This document shows positions 17,051 through 25,411 of a stretch of 64,000 nucleotides of DNA, one piece after another. The DNA lies in contig NZ_JAHBGB010000037.1 of assembly GCF_018390555.1 (NCBI RefSeq), forward strand, positions 124,001 through 188,000, in the 5' to 3' direction. How positions within the stretch are numbered: the first letter of the stretch is position 1; every line of letters begins with the position of its first letter. Source of the DNA: Ancylobacter oerskovii. Lineage in GTDB: Bacteria > Pseudomonadota > Alphaproteobacteria > Rhizobiales > Xanthobacteraceae. The notes beneath the pieces are model-generated. The model was not told where the DNA came from. It made no database searches and worked only from the letters and a program-made list of their open reading frames with translations. Made by a program: the position numbers and the translations under genes.

Positions 17051-17079
17051 CAGGGCGGGGGCGGATGCATCCCGCCCTG
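17051..17079 (+). terminator. Intercistronic hairpin
   Basis: CAGGGCGGG (17051-17059) pairs with CCCGCCCTG (17071-17079) in the 80-bp gap between the FAD enzyme and the family-5 binding protein genes. There is no T-tract, so it may be an attenuator or mRNA-stabilising stem rather than a full terminator. Confidence 0.4.
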
Positions 17080-17114
17080 TCGGTCCCCTCCCTGTCATCC
17101 GAGCGAGAAATCCC

Positions 17115-18689
17115 ATGATCCGCCTCATCTGCGGCGCGCTCGCCCTGCTGCTTGGAGTTTCGCCGGCGCTCGCCGACGGAACGCCGAAGCGCGGCGGCAC
17201 GCTCAACATGCTTGTCGAACCCGAGCCGCCGACGCTGGTCGGCATCGCCAACACCGCCGGGCCGACCGGCAAGGTGTCGCCCAAGGTCACCGAGGGATTG
17301 CTGAGCTACGGTTTCGACCTGAAGCCGCAGCCGCAATTGGCCACCTCCTGGGAGGTCTCGCCGGACGGGCTGCGCTATACCTTCAAGCTGCGGCCGGGGG
17401 TGAAGTGGCATGACGGCGCCGACTTCACCTCGGCCGACGTCGCCAACTCGATCCGGCTCCTGAAGCAGTATCATCCGCGCGGCCGGGCGACCTTCTCCAG
17501 CGTCGTCGACATCGAGACGCCGGATCCGCTCACCGCGATCCTCGTGCTGTCGAAGCCGGCGCCGTTCCTGCTCACCGCCTTCGCCGCCTCCGAGACGCCG
17601 ATCGTGCCGAAGCACATCTATGGCGAGGGCGATCCCGCCGCCAATCCGGCCAACCGCGCGCCGATCGGCACCGGGCCCTACATCTTCAAGGAATGGGTGC
17701 GCGGCAGCCATGTCGTCTATGAGCGCAACCCGACCTATTGGGACGCGCCCAAGCCGTATATCGACCGGCTGGTGGTGAAATTCATCCCGGATGCGGCGGC
17801 GCGGGCGGTGGCGTTCGAGACCGGCGCCGTCGATATCGGCGGCGAGAGCCCGGTGCCGCTCAGCGAGATCGAGCGGCTGAAGGCCGACCCGAAGCTCGGC
17901 ATCGAGACGCATGGCTATGAATACAGCGCCTCGGTGACCCGCATCGAATTCAACCTCTCCAACCCCTATCTCAAGGACATAAGGGTGCGGCGCGCCATCG
18001 CGCATGCCATCGACCGCAAGGTGATCCTCAACACCGTCTGGTACGGCTATGGCCTGATCTCGCCGACGCCGATCAGCCCGGTGTTGGCCCGCTATGCCGA
18101 CCCCGACGCCAAGATCTATGTCTATGACCCGAAGCAGGCGGAGCAACTGCTCGACGAGGCCGGCTTCAAGCGCGGGCCGGACGGCGTGCGCTTCCGGCTG
18201 ACGCATGATTTCCTGCCCTATGGCGACGGCTTCAAGCGCACCGCCGACTACATCGCCCAGGCGCTGCGCCGGGTCGGCATCGAGGTGACGATCCGTTCGC
18301 AGGACTTCGCGACCTACATCAAGCGCGTCTATACCGACCGCGACTTCGACTTCACCAATAATTCGATGGGCAACACCTTCGACCCGACCATCGGCGTGCA
18401 GCGGCTCTACTGGTCGAAGAATTTCAAGAAGGGCGTGCCGTTCTCCAACGGCTCCGGCTGGAACAACCCGGAGGCCGACGCGGCGCTGGAAGCCGCGGCG
18501 GTGGAGACCGACGAGGAGAAGCGCGTCGCCGATTTCCGCGCCTTTCAGCGGCTGGTGGTGGAGGAGGTGCCGGACATCACCCTGCTCAGCCTGTCGCAGG
18601 TGACGATCTACAACCGCAAGGTCAAGGACCACACGGTGGGCGCCGGCGGCCTCAACGACAATCTCGCCGGCGTGTGGATCGATCCGTGA
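17115..18689 (+). CDS. ABC transporter substrate-binding protein, family 5 (dipeptide/nickel type)
   Basis: 524 residues. A Sec signal peptide ends near SPALADG (about residue 22), then RGGTLNMLVEPEPPTLVGIA opens an SBP_bac_5 domain. Typical later marks are LRYTFKLRPGVKWHDG, IGTGPYIFKEWVRGSH and RVRRAIAHAIDRKVIL. It is clearly paralogous to the protein at 20016. No cognate permease is adjacent; the nearest matching transporter is the two-permease/two-ATPase operon at 25412-29350. Probably binds a peptide-like or organosulfur compound in the periplasm. Confidence 0.92.
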   Translation: MIRLICGALALLLGVSPALADGTPKRGGTLNMLVEPEPPTLVGIANTAGPTGKVSPKVTEGLLSYGFDLKPQPQLATSWEVSPDGLRYTFKLRPGVKWHDGADFTSADVANSIRLLKQYHPRGRATFSSVVDIETPDPLTAILVLSKPAPFLLTAFAASETPIVPKHIYGEGDPAANPANRAPIGTGPYIFKEWVRGSHVVYERNPTYWDAPKPYIDRLVVKFIPDAAARAVAFETGAVDIGGESPVPLSEIERLKADPKLGIETHGYEYSASVTRIEFNLSNPYLKDIRVRRAIAHAIDRKVILNTVWYGYGLISPTPISPVLARYADPDAKIYVYDPKQAEQLLDEAGFKRGPDGVRFRLTHDFLPYGDGFKRTADYIAQALRRVGIEVTIRSQDFATYIKRVYTDRDFDFTNNSMGNTFDPTIGVQRLYWSKNFKKGVPFSNGSGWNNPEADAALEAAAVETDEEKRVADFRAFQRLVVEEVPDITLLSLSQVTIYNRKVKDHTVGAGGLNDNLAGVWIDP

Positions 18690-18693
18690 AAGG

Positions 18694-18726
18694 GCCGGCG
18701 GCGGGAGCCCCATTCCCGCCGCCGGC
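18694..18726. terminator. Hairpin terminator between convergent genes
   Basis: A 12-bp perfect stem (GCCGGCGGCGGG / CCCGCCGCCGGC) with a 9-base loop follows the family-5 binding-protein gene and precedes the end of the convergent LLM gene. Confidence 0.6.
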
Positions 18727-18803
18727 GGCCTTCGCTTCAGGATGCGGGAGCAGCATTCCGGCGAAGGCATTGGTAGATCAGGATTTCAGATGCTCCGGGT
18801 CGA

Positions 18804-19988
18804 TCACAGGCGCAGGCCGGCCTGCTTCAGCAAGGGCAGGATCCGCGCACCGAAGAAGGCGAGATCGGGCTCGAAGTCGTAGAAGGCGAGCTGGAAGCCG
18901 TCGACGCCGGCCGCGTGCAGCCGCACCAGCTGGTCGGCGATCTGCTCCGGCGAGCCGATGAGCTGCACATTGCCGCCAATGGCGCCGCCGACCCCGAAGC
19001 GCAGGTCGCCTCCCTTGTGGCCACGCCAGGCATGGGCGTCGCTGTCGAGCCGGGCGCGGCCGGCGATGGAGGCGAGGTCGACATTGTCGACGATGGCCTG
19101 CGCGTAAGCCTCTGCTTCCGCTTGCGTTTCCCGCGCGACGATCAGCGGGTTGAGGATGGTGCGGATGTCGCGGCCATGGGCGCGGGCCGCCTGCTTGAGC
19201 CGGGCGGTGTGGGCGGGCAGCGAGGCGAGGGCGCTGTCGATATCGCCGCCGCCGGGGCTGGCGACGAAGACGAGATCGGAGTGCCGCGCGGCGAAATCGA
19301 TGCCGGCATCGGAGCCGGTGGCGTTCACCAGCACCGGCCGGCCGAAGAGCGGACGCGGGCTGATATAGGCGTCCTTGAACTGCCACGCGGCCTGGCCGCG
19401 ATAAGAAAAAGGTTCTTCTTCCGTCCACAATCGCTTGAGAACACTAACGAATTCATCGGCGAGCTCATAGCGCCGGTCGTGCTCGATGCGGCTCCAGCCG
19501 AACAGCTCGTGCTCATAGGCGCGGTGGCCCGTGACGACGTTGATGCCCCAGCGGCCCTTGGAAATATGGTCGAGCGTGGCACCGAATTTGGCGAGGTGGA
19601 TGGGGTGCCAGGGGCCGTAGAGGACGTGAAGCGTCGAGACCAGCAGGATGCGGCTGGTGATGGAGGCCAGCGAGGCGGTGGCGATGAAGGAATCCAGCCC
19701 CGCCTCGGTGCGGGTCGGGCCCTGTCCGCCCTTCGGCATCCATTGGGCGACGCCGAAAACGAGATCGAAGCCAAGTGCTTCTGCCGTCAGCGTTAATTTC
19801 GCGTTGTAGTCGAAGGACCAGTCGGTGCCGCGCGGCAAAGTGGAGTTGCTCCACCCGCCGTGATGGATCGGCAGGAACAGCCCGAGCAGCGCCGGCTGCC
19901 TCAGCGCCTGCGACAGCGGGCTGTCGGGAAAGTCGGCCGGCGCGGTGTGCAGTGAGGTGTACGATGAGGCCGAGGGGACCACGTTCAT
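18804..19988 (-). CDS. LLM flavin-dependent monooxygenase, SfnG/RutA-like
   Basis: 394 residues. GLFLPIHHGGWSNSTLPRGT and DWSFDYNAKLTLTAEALGFD resemble dimethylsulfone monooxygenase SfnG and relatives. HVLYGPWHPIHLAKFGATLDH, GRWGINVVTGHRAYE and FSYRGQAAWQFKDAYISPRP follow in the expected order. The N-terminal ~30 residues before the barrel are longer than in SfnG. An FMNH2-dependent monooxygenation of a small sulfone or sulfonate is likely. It lies 27 bp downstream of a family-5 binding-protein gene on the same strand, forming a two-gene operon. Confidence 0.87.
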   Translation of the reverse strand: MNVVPSASSYTSLHTAPADFPDSPLSQALRQPALLGLFLPIHHGGWSNSTLPRGTDWSFDYNAKLTLTAEALGFDLVFGVAQWMPKGGQGPTRTEAGLDSFIATASLASITSRILLVSTLHVLYGPWHPIHLAKFGATLDHISKGRWGINVVTGHRAYEHELFGWSRIEHDRRYELADEFVSVLKRLWTEEEPFSYRGQAAWQFKDAYISPRPLFGRPVLVNATGSDAGIDFAARHSDLVFVASPGGGDIDSALASLPAHTARLKQAARAHGRDIRTILNPLIVARETQAEAEAYAQAIVDNVDLASIAGRARLDSDAHAWRGHKGGDLRFGVGGAIGGNVQLIGSPEQIADQLVRLHAAGVDGFQLAFYDFEPDLAFFGARILPLLKQAGLRL

Positions 19989-20015
19989 CGCGCTATCTCC
20001 GTTGAAGGCCGGGTG

Positions 20016-21605
20016 TCACCGGTCGAGCCACACATCGGCGAAGTTGGCGGCGAGGCCGTCGGCGGTCAGCGTGTGGTTCTTCACCGCCTTGTTGAACACG
20101 GTGAAGCTCTGGAAGGAGACCAGATTCACCGCCGGCAAGTCGGCATCCACCTGGCGCTGGAAGGCGAAGAAGAGCTCGCGGCGCTTGGCTGGGTCGATCT
20201 CCACCGCCGCGGCCTCCAGGAGGCGGTCGACTTCCGGATTGGCGTAGTGGCTGGCATTGGAGAAGCCGAGGCCGATCTTGAAGTTCTTCGACCAGTAGCC
20301 GCGCTGGGCGCCGATGGTGGGATCGAAGGTGTTGCCGAGCTGCTCGACCTCGATGTCGAAGGCGCGGTCGGTATAGACCTTGCGGACATAGGCGGCGAAC
20401 TCGTAGTTCTCGATCACCGCGTTGATGCCGACCTTGGCGAGCGCGCTGCGGATATATTCCGCCGAACGCCGGTTGCCGTCATTATAGGGGTTGTAGAGCA
20501 GGCGCAGGGTGAAGCGCTTGCCGTCCGGCCCGCGCGGTCGGCCGGCCTCGTCGAGCAGCTTTTCCGCCAGCGCGACATTGAAGGCATGCGGCTTGACGCT
20601 TGGATCGTGGAACGCCTTCAGCACCGGGGCGATCGGGGTGGGCGAGACGACGCCGTAGCCATACCATGCCACTGCGAGGTTCGCCTTGAGGTCGATGGCG
20701 TGGGCGATGGCCTGGCGGACCTTGAGGTCCTGCAGCACCGGCGTGTCGAGGTTGAAGAAGAGCTGGCCCTGATTGCCGGCATATTCGTAGCCCTTCGTCT
20801 CGATGCCGAGATCGGGCAGCGACTGGAAGCGCTCGCGGTCGGCGAGCGGGATCGGGTTGTCGCCGGCGAGCAGCACTTCGCCGGTCTCCAGCGCCGCCGC
20901 GCGGGCGGAGGCATCGGGGATGAACTTCACCACGACGCGGTTGAGCCAGGGCTTCGGCTTGTCCCAATAGTCGGGATTGCGCTCCAGCACGAGGTGGCTG
21001 CCGCGCACCCATTCCTTGAACACGAACGGGCCGGTGCCGATGGGGCGGCTGCCGTTCGGATTGGCGGAGATGTCGGTGCCGTCATAGACGTGCTTCGGCA
21101 CGATCGGCGCCTCGCCGGCGGAGAGCGCGGTGAGCAGATAGGGCGCGGGCTTCGACAGCACCAGCACCGCGGTCAGCGGGTCGGGCGTTCTCACCTCGGC
21201 GACATTGGCGAAGGTGCCGCGCCCGCGCGGATGGGTGCGCTTCAGCGTCAGGATCGAGAAGGCGACGTCTTCGGCGGTGAAGGGCTTGCCGTCATGCCAC
21301 TTCACGCCGTCGCGCAAATGGAAGGTGTATTCGAGGCCGTTCTCGGCCACCTCCCAGGAGGTGGCGAGCTGGGGATGCGGCTTCAGCTCGAAATCATAGG
21401 TGAGCAGCCCCTCCGTGACCTTCGGCCCGATACGCTGGGTGGCGCCGAAGCTGTTGTCGATGCCGACGATGGTGGTCGGCTCGGGCACGGCGATCATGGT
21501 GAGCGTGCCGCCGCGCTTCGGCTCCTCGGCAGGGGCGGAGGTGGCCGCGATGGCGAGGATCACGGCGGCGGCGAGCGGGCGGAAGGGGGCGGGAAGCGAC
21601 AGCAT
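20016..21605 (-). CDS. ABC transporter substrate-binding protein, family 5 (dipeptide/nickel type)
   Basis: 529 residues. The signal peptide ends near ATSAPAEE (about residue 27), followed by KRGGTLTMIAVPEPTTIVGI. The SBP_bac_5 pattern runs to the C-terminus (LEYTFHLRDGVKWHDG, IGTGPFVFKEWVRGSH, KVRQAIAHAIDLKANL). It is a paralogue of the protein at 17115; whole segments such as VTEGLL-Y-F-LKP-PQLATSWEV are shared. It is co-transcribed with the SfnG-like LLM gene, so its ligand is probably that enzyme's substrate. It has no adjacent permease. Confidence 0.92.
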   Translation of the reverse strand: MLSLPAPFRPLAAAVILAIAATSAPAEEPKRGGTLTMIAVPEPTTIVGIDNSFGATQRIGPKVTEGLLTYDFELKPHPQLATSWEVAENGLEYTFHLRDGVKWHDGKPFTAEDVAFSILTLKRTHPRGRGTFANVAEVRTPDPLTAVLVLSKPAPYLLTALSAGEAPIVPKHVYDGTDISANPNGSRPIGTGPFVFKEWVRGSHLVLERNPDYWDKPKPWLNRVVVKFIPDASARAAALETGEVLLAGDNPIPLADRERFQSLPDLGIETKGYEYAGNQGQLFFNLDTPVLQDLKVRQAIAHAIDLKANLAVAWYGYGVVSPTPIAPVLKAFHDPSVKPHAFNVALAEKLLDEAGRPRGPDGKRFTLRLLYNPYNDGNRRSAEYIRSALAKVGINAVIENYEFAAYVRKVYTDRAFDIEVEQLGNTFDPTIGAQRGYWSKNFKIGLGFSNASHYANPEVDRLLEAAAVEIDPAKRRELFFAFQRQVDADLPAVNLVSFQSFTVFNKAVKNHTLTADGLAANFADVWLDR

Positions 21606-22064
21606 CAGGAAGGTTCCGGGAAAAGGGACCCCAGCCTAGCGCGGTGTCGTCGTTTCGGAGTAGAAAAATCTACTGAATTAATATACTAAAAGGGATGCTC
21701 ATTCCGCCCCATCTTGGCGAGGATGCGCCGCCTCGCCGGGGCGCATGGGCAGGCCATTTACGTCCAACCCATGAAGCGGTCTCATCCTGAGGGGCGAGCG
21801 TAAGCGAGCCTTGAAGGAGGCTCGGTAAAGCGCGCCCGGACGAGCCTCCTTCGAGGCCCGCCTGACGGCGGGCACCTCAGGATGAGGTGGCTTTGGATGG
21901 AGCGGGAATTCGCGGCGGGGCCTGACCAGGATTGGGCGGCTTCACCTTTTTTCCCCTGGGCCCCGGAGCGGCACCGTGCTGCGCACGGCTTGTCGGGCGA
22001 CCGGGAGCGGGAATAGCCGGGCGAAAGCCCAAGACAGCAGACAAGACAGCAGACAGGAGCCTTC
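21606..22064. other. Intergenic region, 459 bp
   Basis: No gene is seen. It contains a low-GC promoter-like block at 21661-21691 (TAGAAAAATCTACTGAATTA and following) upstream of the leftward binding-protein gene, a 106-bp palindromic REP-like element at 21781-21886, and the direct repeat AGACAGCAGACA- in front of the rightward aldo/keto reductase at 22065. Confidence 0.6.
21781..21886. repeat. REP-like palindromic element, copy 1
   Basis: The outer arms CTCATCCTGAGG (21781-21792) and CCTCAGGATGAG (21875-21886) are exact reverse complements. The inner part has a GAGGCTCG/CGAGCCTC pair and CCTTCGAGG. Two more copies lie at 23965 and 29411. Confidence 0.85.
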
Positions 22065-23090
22065 ATGGAATATCGTCGCCTCGGCCGCAGCGGTCTCAAG
22101 GTTTCGGAGATCGCGCTCGGCACCATGACGTTCGGCAAGGGCACGGACGAGGCGGAGGCCGGCCGCATCCTCGACGCGGCGCTGGATGCCGGCGTCAACT
22201 TCATCGACACCGCCGACACCTATGCCGAGGGAGCCTCCGAGGCCTATCTCGGCCGGCTGCTCGGCGGCATCCGTCACGAGCTGGTGCTGGCCACCAAGTT
22301 CAACAACCCGACCGGCGGCGGGCCGAACGATTCCGGCTCCTCGCGGGCGCATGTCGTGCGGGCGCTGGAAGACAGCCTCACCCGGCTGCGCACCGACCAT
22401 ATCGACCTCTACTACATCCATCATGTCGACGTGCAGACGCCGCTCGACGAGACCCTGCGGGCGCTCGACGACCTCGTGCGCGCCGGCAAGGTGCGGTACA
22501 TCGCGGCGAGCAATTACGAGGCCTGGCGGCTGCTGGAGGGGCTGTGGCTGAGCGACAGCAATGGCTGGAGCCGCTTCGTCGCCTATCAGCCGCAATACAA
22601 CCTGCTGGTGCGCGACATCGAGGACGAGATCGTGCCGGTGTGCGAGCTGAAGGGCGTCGGCATCGTCGCCTGGGGGCCGCTGGCCGGCGGGCTGCTGACT
22701 GGCAAGTACCAGGGCGGCACGACGGCGATTCCCGGCTCGCGCTCGCAAGAGGGCTGGGGCTTTCGCGACCGGCAGGTGTTCTACCATGCCGACCGCGAGG
22801 CGGTGGTGGCGACGCTGATCGAGCTCGCCGGCGAACTCGGCCGCCGGCCGGCCGCCATCGCCATTCGCTGGCTGCTGGAGCGGGCGGCGGTCTCGAGCGT
22901 CATTGCCGGCGCGCGCGACGCGGCGCAGTTCGCCGACAATGCCGCGGCGGCGGGATGGACGCTGCCGCCGGAGGCGAAGGCGCGGCTCGACGCGGTCTCG
23001 GCGCCGCCGCCGCGCTACCCCAAGGCGTTCGAGGCGCGGATGCAGGAACGGCGCGACGCGGCGGTGCGGTTTTCCGTGCGGCGGGGGTGA
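22065..23090 (+). CDS. Aldo/keto reductase
   Basis: 341 residues. MEYRRLGRSGLKVSEIALGT opens an AKR barrel. Catalytic Asp/Tyr are in FIDTADTYAEG, the Lys in LATKFNNP and the His in DLYYIHHVD; the cofactor end is SSVIAGARDAAQFADN. It probably reduces an aldehyde with NADPH. It stands alone between two repeat-rich intergenic regions and is paralogous to the AKR at 24298. Confidence 0.9.
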   Translation: MEYRRLGRSGLKVSEIALGTMTFGKGTDEAEAGRILDAALDAGVNFIDTADTYAEGASEAYLGRLLGGIRHELVLATKFNNPTGGGPNDSGSSRAHVVRALEDSLTRLRTDHIDLYYIHHVDVQTPLDETLRALDDLVRAGKVRYIAASNYEAWRLLEGLWLSDSNGWSRFVAYQPQYNLLVRDIEDEIVPVCELKGVGIVAWGPLAGGLLTGKYQGGTTAIPGSRSQEGWGFRDRQVFYHADREAVVATLIELAGELGRRPAAIAIRWLLERAAVSSVIAGARDAAQFADNAAAAGWTLPPEAKARLDAVSAPPPRYPKAFEARMQERRDAAVRFSVRRG

Positions 23091-23145
23091 GGGGCCGGGA
23101 GGGACGCTGGGGGGCGTCCTGCACCGGCGGATACGTGGCAATGGG

Positions 23146-23252
23146 AAGCGCTCTCCCGGTGGGTGAGGGGGCGGGTCTCTCCCGGCTTCCCGATCGCCAG
23201 AGCCCCTCACCGACCCGCTGCGCGGGCCACCTCTCCCCGACGGGGAGAGGGA
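23146..23252. repeat. Palindromic CTCTCCCC...GGGGAGAG element, copy 1
   Basis: Contains CTTCCCGATCGCCAGAGCCC followed by CTCACCGACCCGCTGCGCGG and ends with the stem CTCTCCCCGACGGGGAGAG. A near-identical element lies at 29612-29723. Confidence 0.75.
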
Positions 23253-23294
23253 GGGAAGGAGATGCAATGGGGGATGTCCTCTCACCCGGCGCGC

Positions 23295-23830
23295 CGTCAT
23301 GGCCGGGCTTGACCCGGCCATCCACGCGGTCCCGCCGGGCCCACCGTTTCAGGGCGTTGCACCCGGCCGAAGGCGTGGATCCCCGGGCCAAGCCCGGGGA
23401 TGACGCGGTGGGGGTGGGAGTATGGGCCGGGACGATGTGTCCCGCGGCCGGGACATTGCGGAGCGTTGCACCCGGCCGAAGGCGTGGATCCCCGGGCCGA
23501 GCCCGGGGATGACGCGGTGAGGGTGGGAGTGTGGGCCGGGATGTCCTTTCATCCGGCACGCCGTCATGGCCGGGCTTGACCCGGCCATCCACGCGGTCCC
23601 GCCGGGCCCACCGTTTCAGGGCGTTGCACCCGGCCGAAGGCGTGGATCCCCGGGCCGAGCCCGGGGATGACGTGGTGAGGGTAGGAGTGTGGTCCGGGAT
23701 GTCCTCCCATCCGGCACGCCGTCATGGCCGGGCTTGACCCGGCCATCCACGCGGTCCCGCCGGGCCCACCGTTTCAGGGCGTTGCACCCGGCCGAAGGCG
23801 TGGATCCCCGGGCCGAGCCCGGGGACGACG
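23295..23830. repeat. Tandem array of structured palindromic units
   Basis: Three full 111-bp cores (23295-23405, 23562-23672, 23720-23830) and one partial core (23461-23514). Each core begins CGTCATGGCCGGGCTTGACC and ends GGGCCGAGCCCGGGGATGACG (last copy GGGGACGACG). Each contains stems ATGGCCGGG/CCCGGCCAT and ATCCCCGGGC/GCCCGGGGAT within outer arms CGTCAT/ATGACG and CCACGC/GCGTGG. Copies three and four are 158 bp apart. Confidence 0.85.
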
Positions 23831-23964
23831 TGGTGGGGGTGGGAGTGTGGGCCGGGATGGCGTCGTGCAGGGCGGAAGGGCCGTCCGGGATGACGTCGCC
23901 GCAAGTCTGCGGGACGCCGGCCTGTCCCGCGTGCCAACCCGTGTGTCCGCTTGCCAGAAAGCAA

Positions 23965-24071
23965 CCTCATCCTGAGGTGCGAGCGATAGCGAGCCTCGAA
24001 GGAGGCTCGCGAGCGCGCCCGGACGACCATCCTTCGAGGCCCGGCCTGCGGCCGGGCGCCTCGGGATGAGG
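23965..24071. repeat. REP-like palindromic element, copy 2
   Basis: Outer arms CCTCATCCTGAGG (23965-23977) and CCTCGGGATGAGG (24059-24071), with inner GAGGCTCG and CCTTCGAGG as in copies 1 and 3. Confidence 0.82.
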
Positions 24072-24080
24072 GGGCACTCA

Positions 24081-24205
24081 GCATCGGCGCTTCGGGATGC
24101 AGGCAACATCGGCACTTGAGGACGTACCCAACATCGGCGCTTCGGAATGCGGGCAACATCGGCGCTTCGGGATGTACCCAACATCGGCATCGCGGGATGT
24201 CGGCA
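24081..24205. repeat. 25-bp tandem repeat, five units
   Basis: Units start at 24081, 24106, 24131, 24156 and 24181, with the pattern RCATCGGCGCTTCGGGATGY followed by five variable bases that alternate between GTACCCA-like and GCGGGCA-like endings. Degenerate related sequence continues after 24205. Not coding as far as can be seen. Confidence 0.8.
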
Positions 24206-24297
24206 AATCTCTCCATCGCGGGGTGAACGCCACATCGCGTCACCTCGGGATGGAGAGGCGTGGAGCATCGGCATGAAGGGCGGAGCGTCCCGCCCCC

Positions 24298-25377
24298 TCA
24301 GGCCGCCCCGGCCTTCAGCAGCACCGGCGTGCGGGCGAGGCGCTCCGGGCGGGGGGCCTCGCCGACCGCCGGCACCCGACCTTCGATCGGGTAGGCGGGG
24401 TCGTTATAGCCGGGCGTCGAGGCGTGGCCGGGCGCCACCAGCCGCTCCACCAGCGCCTCGTCCTCGGCGGTGAAGGCATAGTCGAGCGCCTTCACATAGC
24501 CGTCCCACTGTTCTTCCGTGCGCGGGCCGGCGATGGCGGAGGTGACCAGCCGGTTGTTCAGCACCCAGCCAATGGCGAAGTCCACCGGCGCGATGCCGCG
24601 CGAGGCGAGGTGGCGCTTGATCTCCTGCGCGATGGCGAGCGATTCCGGCCGCCACTCGGTCTCCTGAATGCGGCGGTCGTTGCGCCCGGCGCGGCTGTCG
24701 GGGGCCGGCGGCTGGTTCGGGTCGTATTTGGCGGTGAGGATGCCGCGCGCCAGCGGGCTGTAGGGCACCACGCCGAGGCCGTAGAACTGCGCCGCCGGCA
24801 GCTGCTCCACCTCGGCGGTGCGGCTGACGAGGTTGTAGAGCGGCTGGCTGGCGATGGGCCGGTCGATGTTGAACCCATCGGCGAGTTGCGCCACCTCGGC
24901 GATGCGCCAGCCGCGGAAGTTGGACAGGCCGAAATAGCGCAGCTTGCCGGCGCGGATGAGATCCGCCACCGCGCGGACCGCCTCGCCGAGCGGCTCGTCG
25001 ACCACCGCCTTATGGAAGTAGAGGAGGTCGATATAGTCGGTGCTGAGGCGCTTCAGGCTGTTGTCGACCGCCTCGAAGATCCATTTGCGCGAGGAGCCGC
25101 TCTGGTTGACGCCGTCGGCGCCGCCGACCGGATTGGTAAACTTGGTGGCGATGGTGAAGCGGTTGCGATTGGCCTTCACCGCCGTGCCGATGATCTCCTC
25201 CGAGCGACCGCCGGTATAGACGTCGGCGGTGTCGAGGAAGTTGAAGCCGGCGTCGAAGGCCTTGTGGATGATGCGGTGCGCGGTCGCCTCGTCGGTGGGG
25301 CCGCCGAACATCATGGTGCCGAGGCTGAGCGGGGGAACCTTGAGGCCGGAGCGGCCGAGATAGCGATAATCGGGCAT
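24298..25377 (-). CDS. Aldo/keto reductase
   Basis: 359 residues from ATG 25377, preferred because GGAGAT precedes it; an ATG 12 bp upstream lacks a ribosome site. MPDYRYLGRSGLKVPPLSLG, FLDTADVYTGGRS, IATKFTNPVGG and DLLYFHKAVVD mark a complete AKR with catalytic D-Y-K-H. The C-terminal ~35 residues (after GYNDPAYPIEGR) extend beyond the usual end. It is the last gene of the dipeptide-type ABC operon, 34 bp after the ATPase stop. It is a likely aldehyde reductase for products of the imported compound (inference). Confidence 0.88.
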   Translation of the reverse strand: MPDYRYLGRSGLKVPPLSLGTMMFGGPTDEATAHRIIHKAFDAGFNFLDTADVYTGGRSEEIIGTAVKANRNRFTIATKFTNPVGGADGVNQSGSSRKWIFEAVDNSLKRLSTDYIDLLYFHKAVVDEPLGEAVRAVADLIRAGKLRYFGLSNFRGWRIAEVAQLADGFNIDRPIASQPLYNLVSRTAEVEQLPAAQFYGLGVVPYSPLARGILTAKYDPNQPPAPDSRAGRNDRRIQETEWRPESLAIAQEIKRHLASRGIAPVDFAIGWVLNNRLVTSAIAGPRTEEQWDGYVKALDYAFTAEDEALVERLVAPGHASTPGYNDPAYPIEGRVPAVGEAPRPERLARTPVLLKAGAA

Positions 25378-25411
25378 GGGGATCTCCATGGGTGGGGCGG
25401 GCGGGGCCGCG

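Larger units (their letters stand above)
23091..24297. other. Gene-free repeat island, 1.2 kb
   Basis: No convincing gene. The stretch is filled with repeats: a palindromic CTCTCCCC element (23146-23252), a tandem array of structured ~158-bp units (23295-23830), a REP-like element (23965-24071) and a 25-bp tandem repeat (24081-24205) with degenerate continuation to about 24280. Open frames in it are repeat-derived low-complexity translations. Confidence 0.75.

Noticed and set aside
24081..24205. Possible CRISPR array
   Set aside because: The 25-bp units are directly adjacent without unique spacers and no cas genes are near, so it is a plain tandem repeat.
23091..24297. Open frames in the repeat island
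   Set aside because: They translate the palindromic repeats (recurring MAGSSPAMTA-type peptides) and have no start signals.
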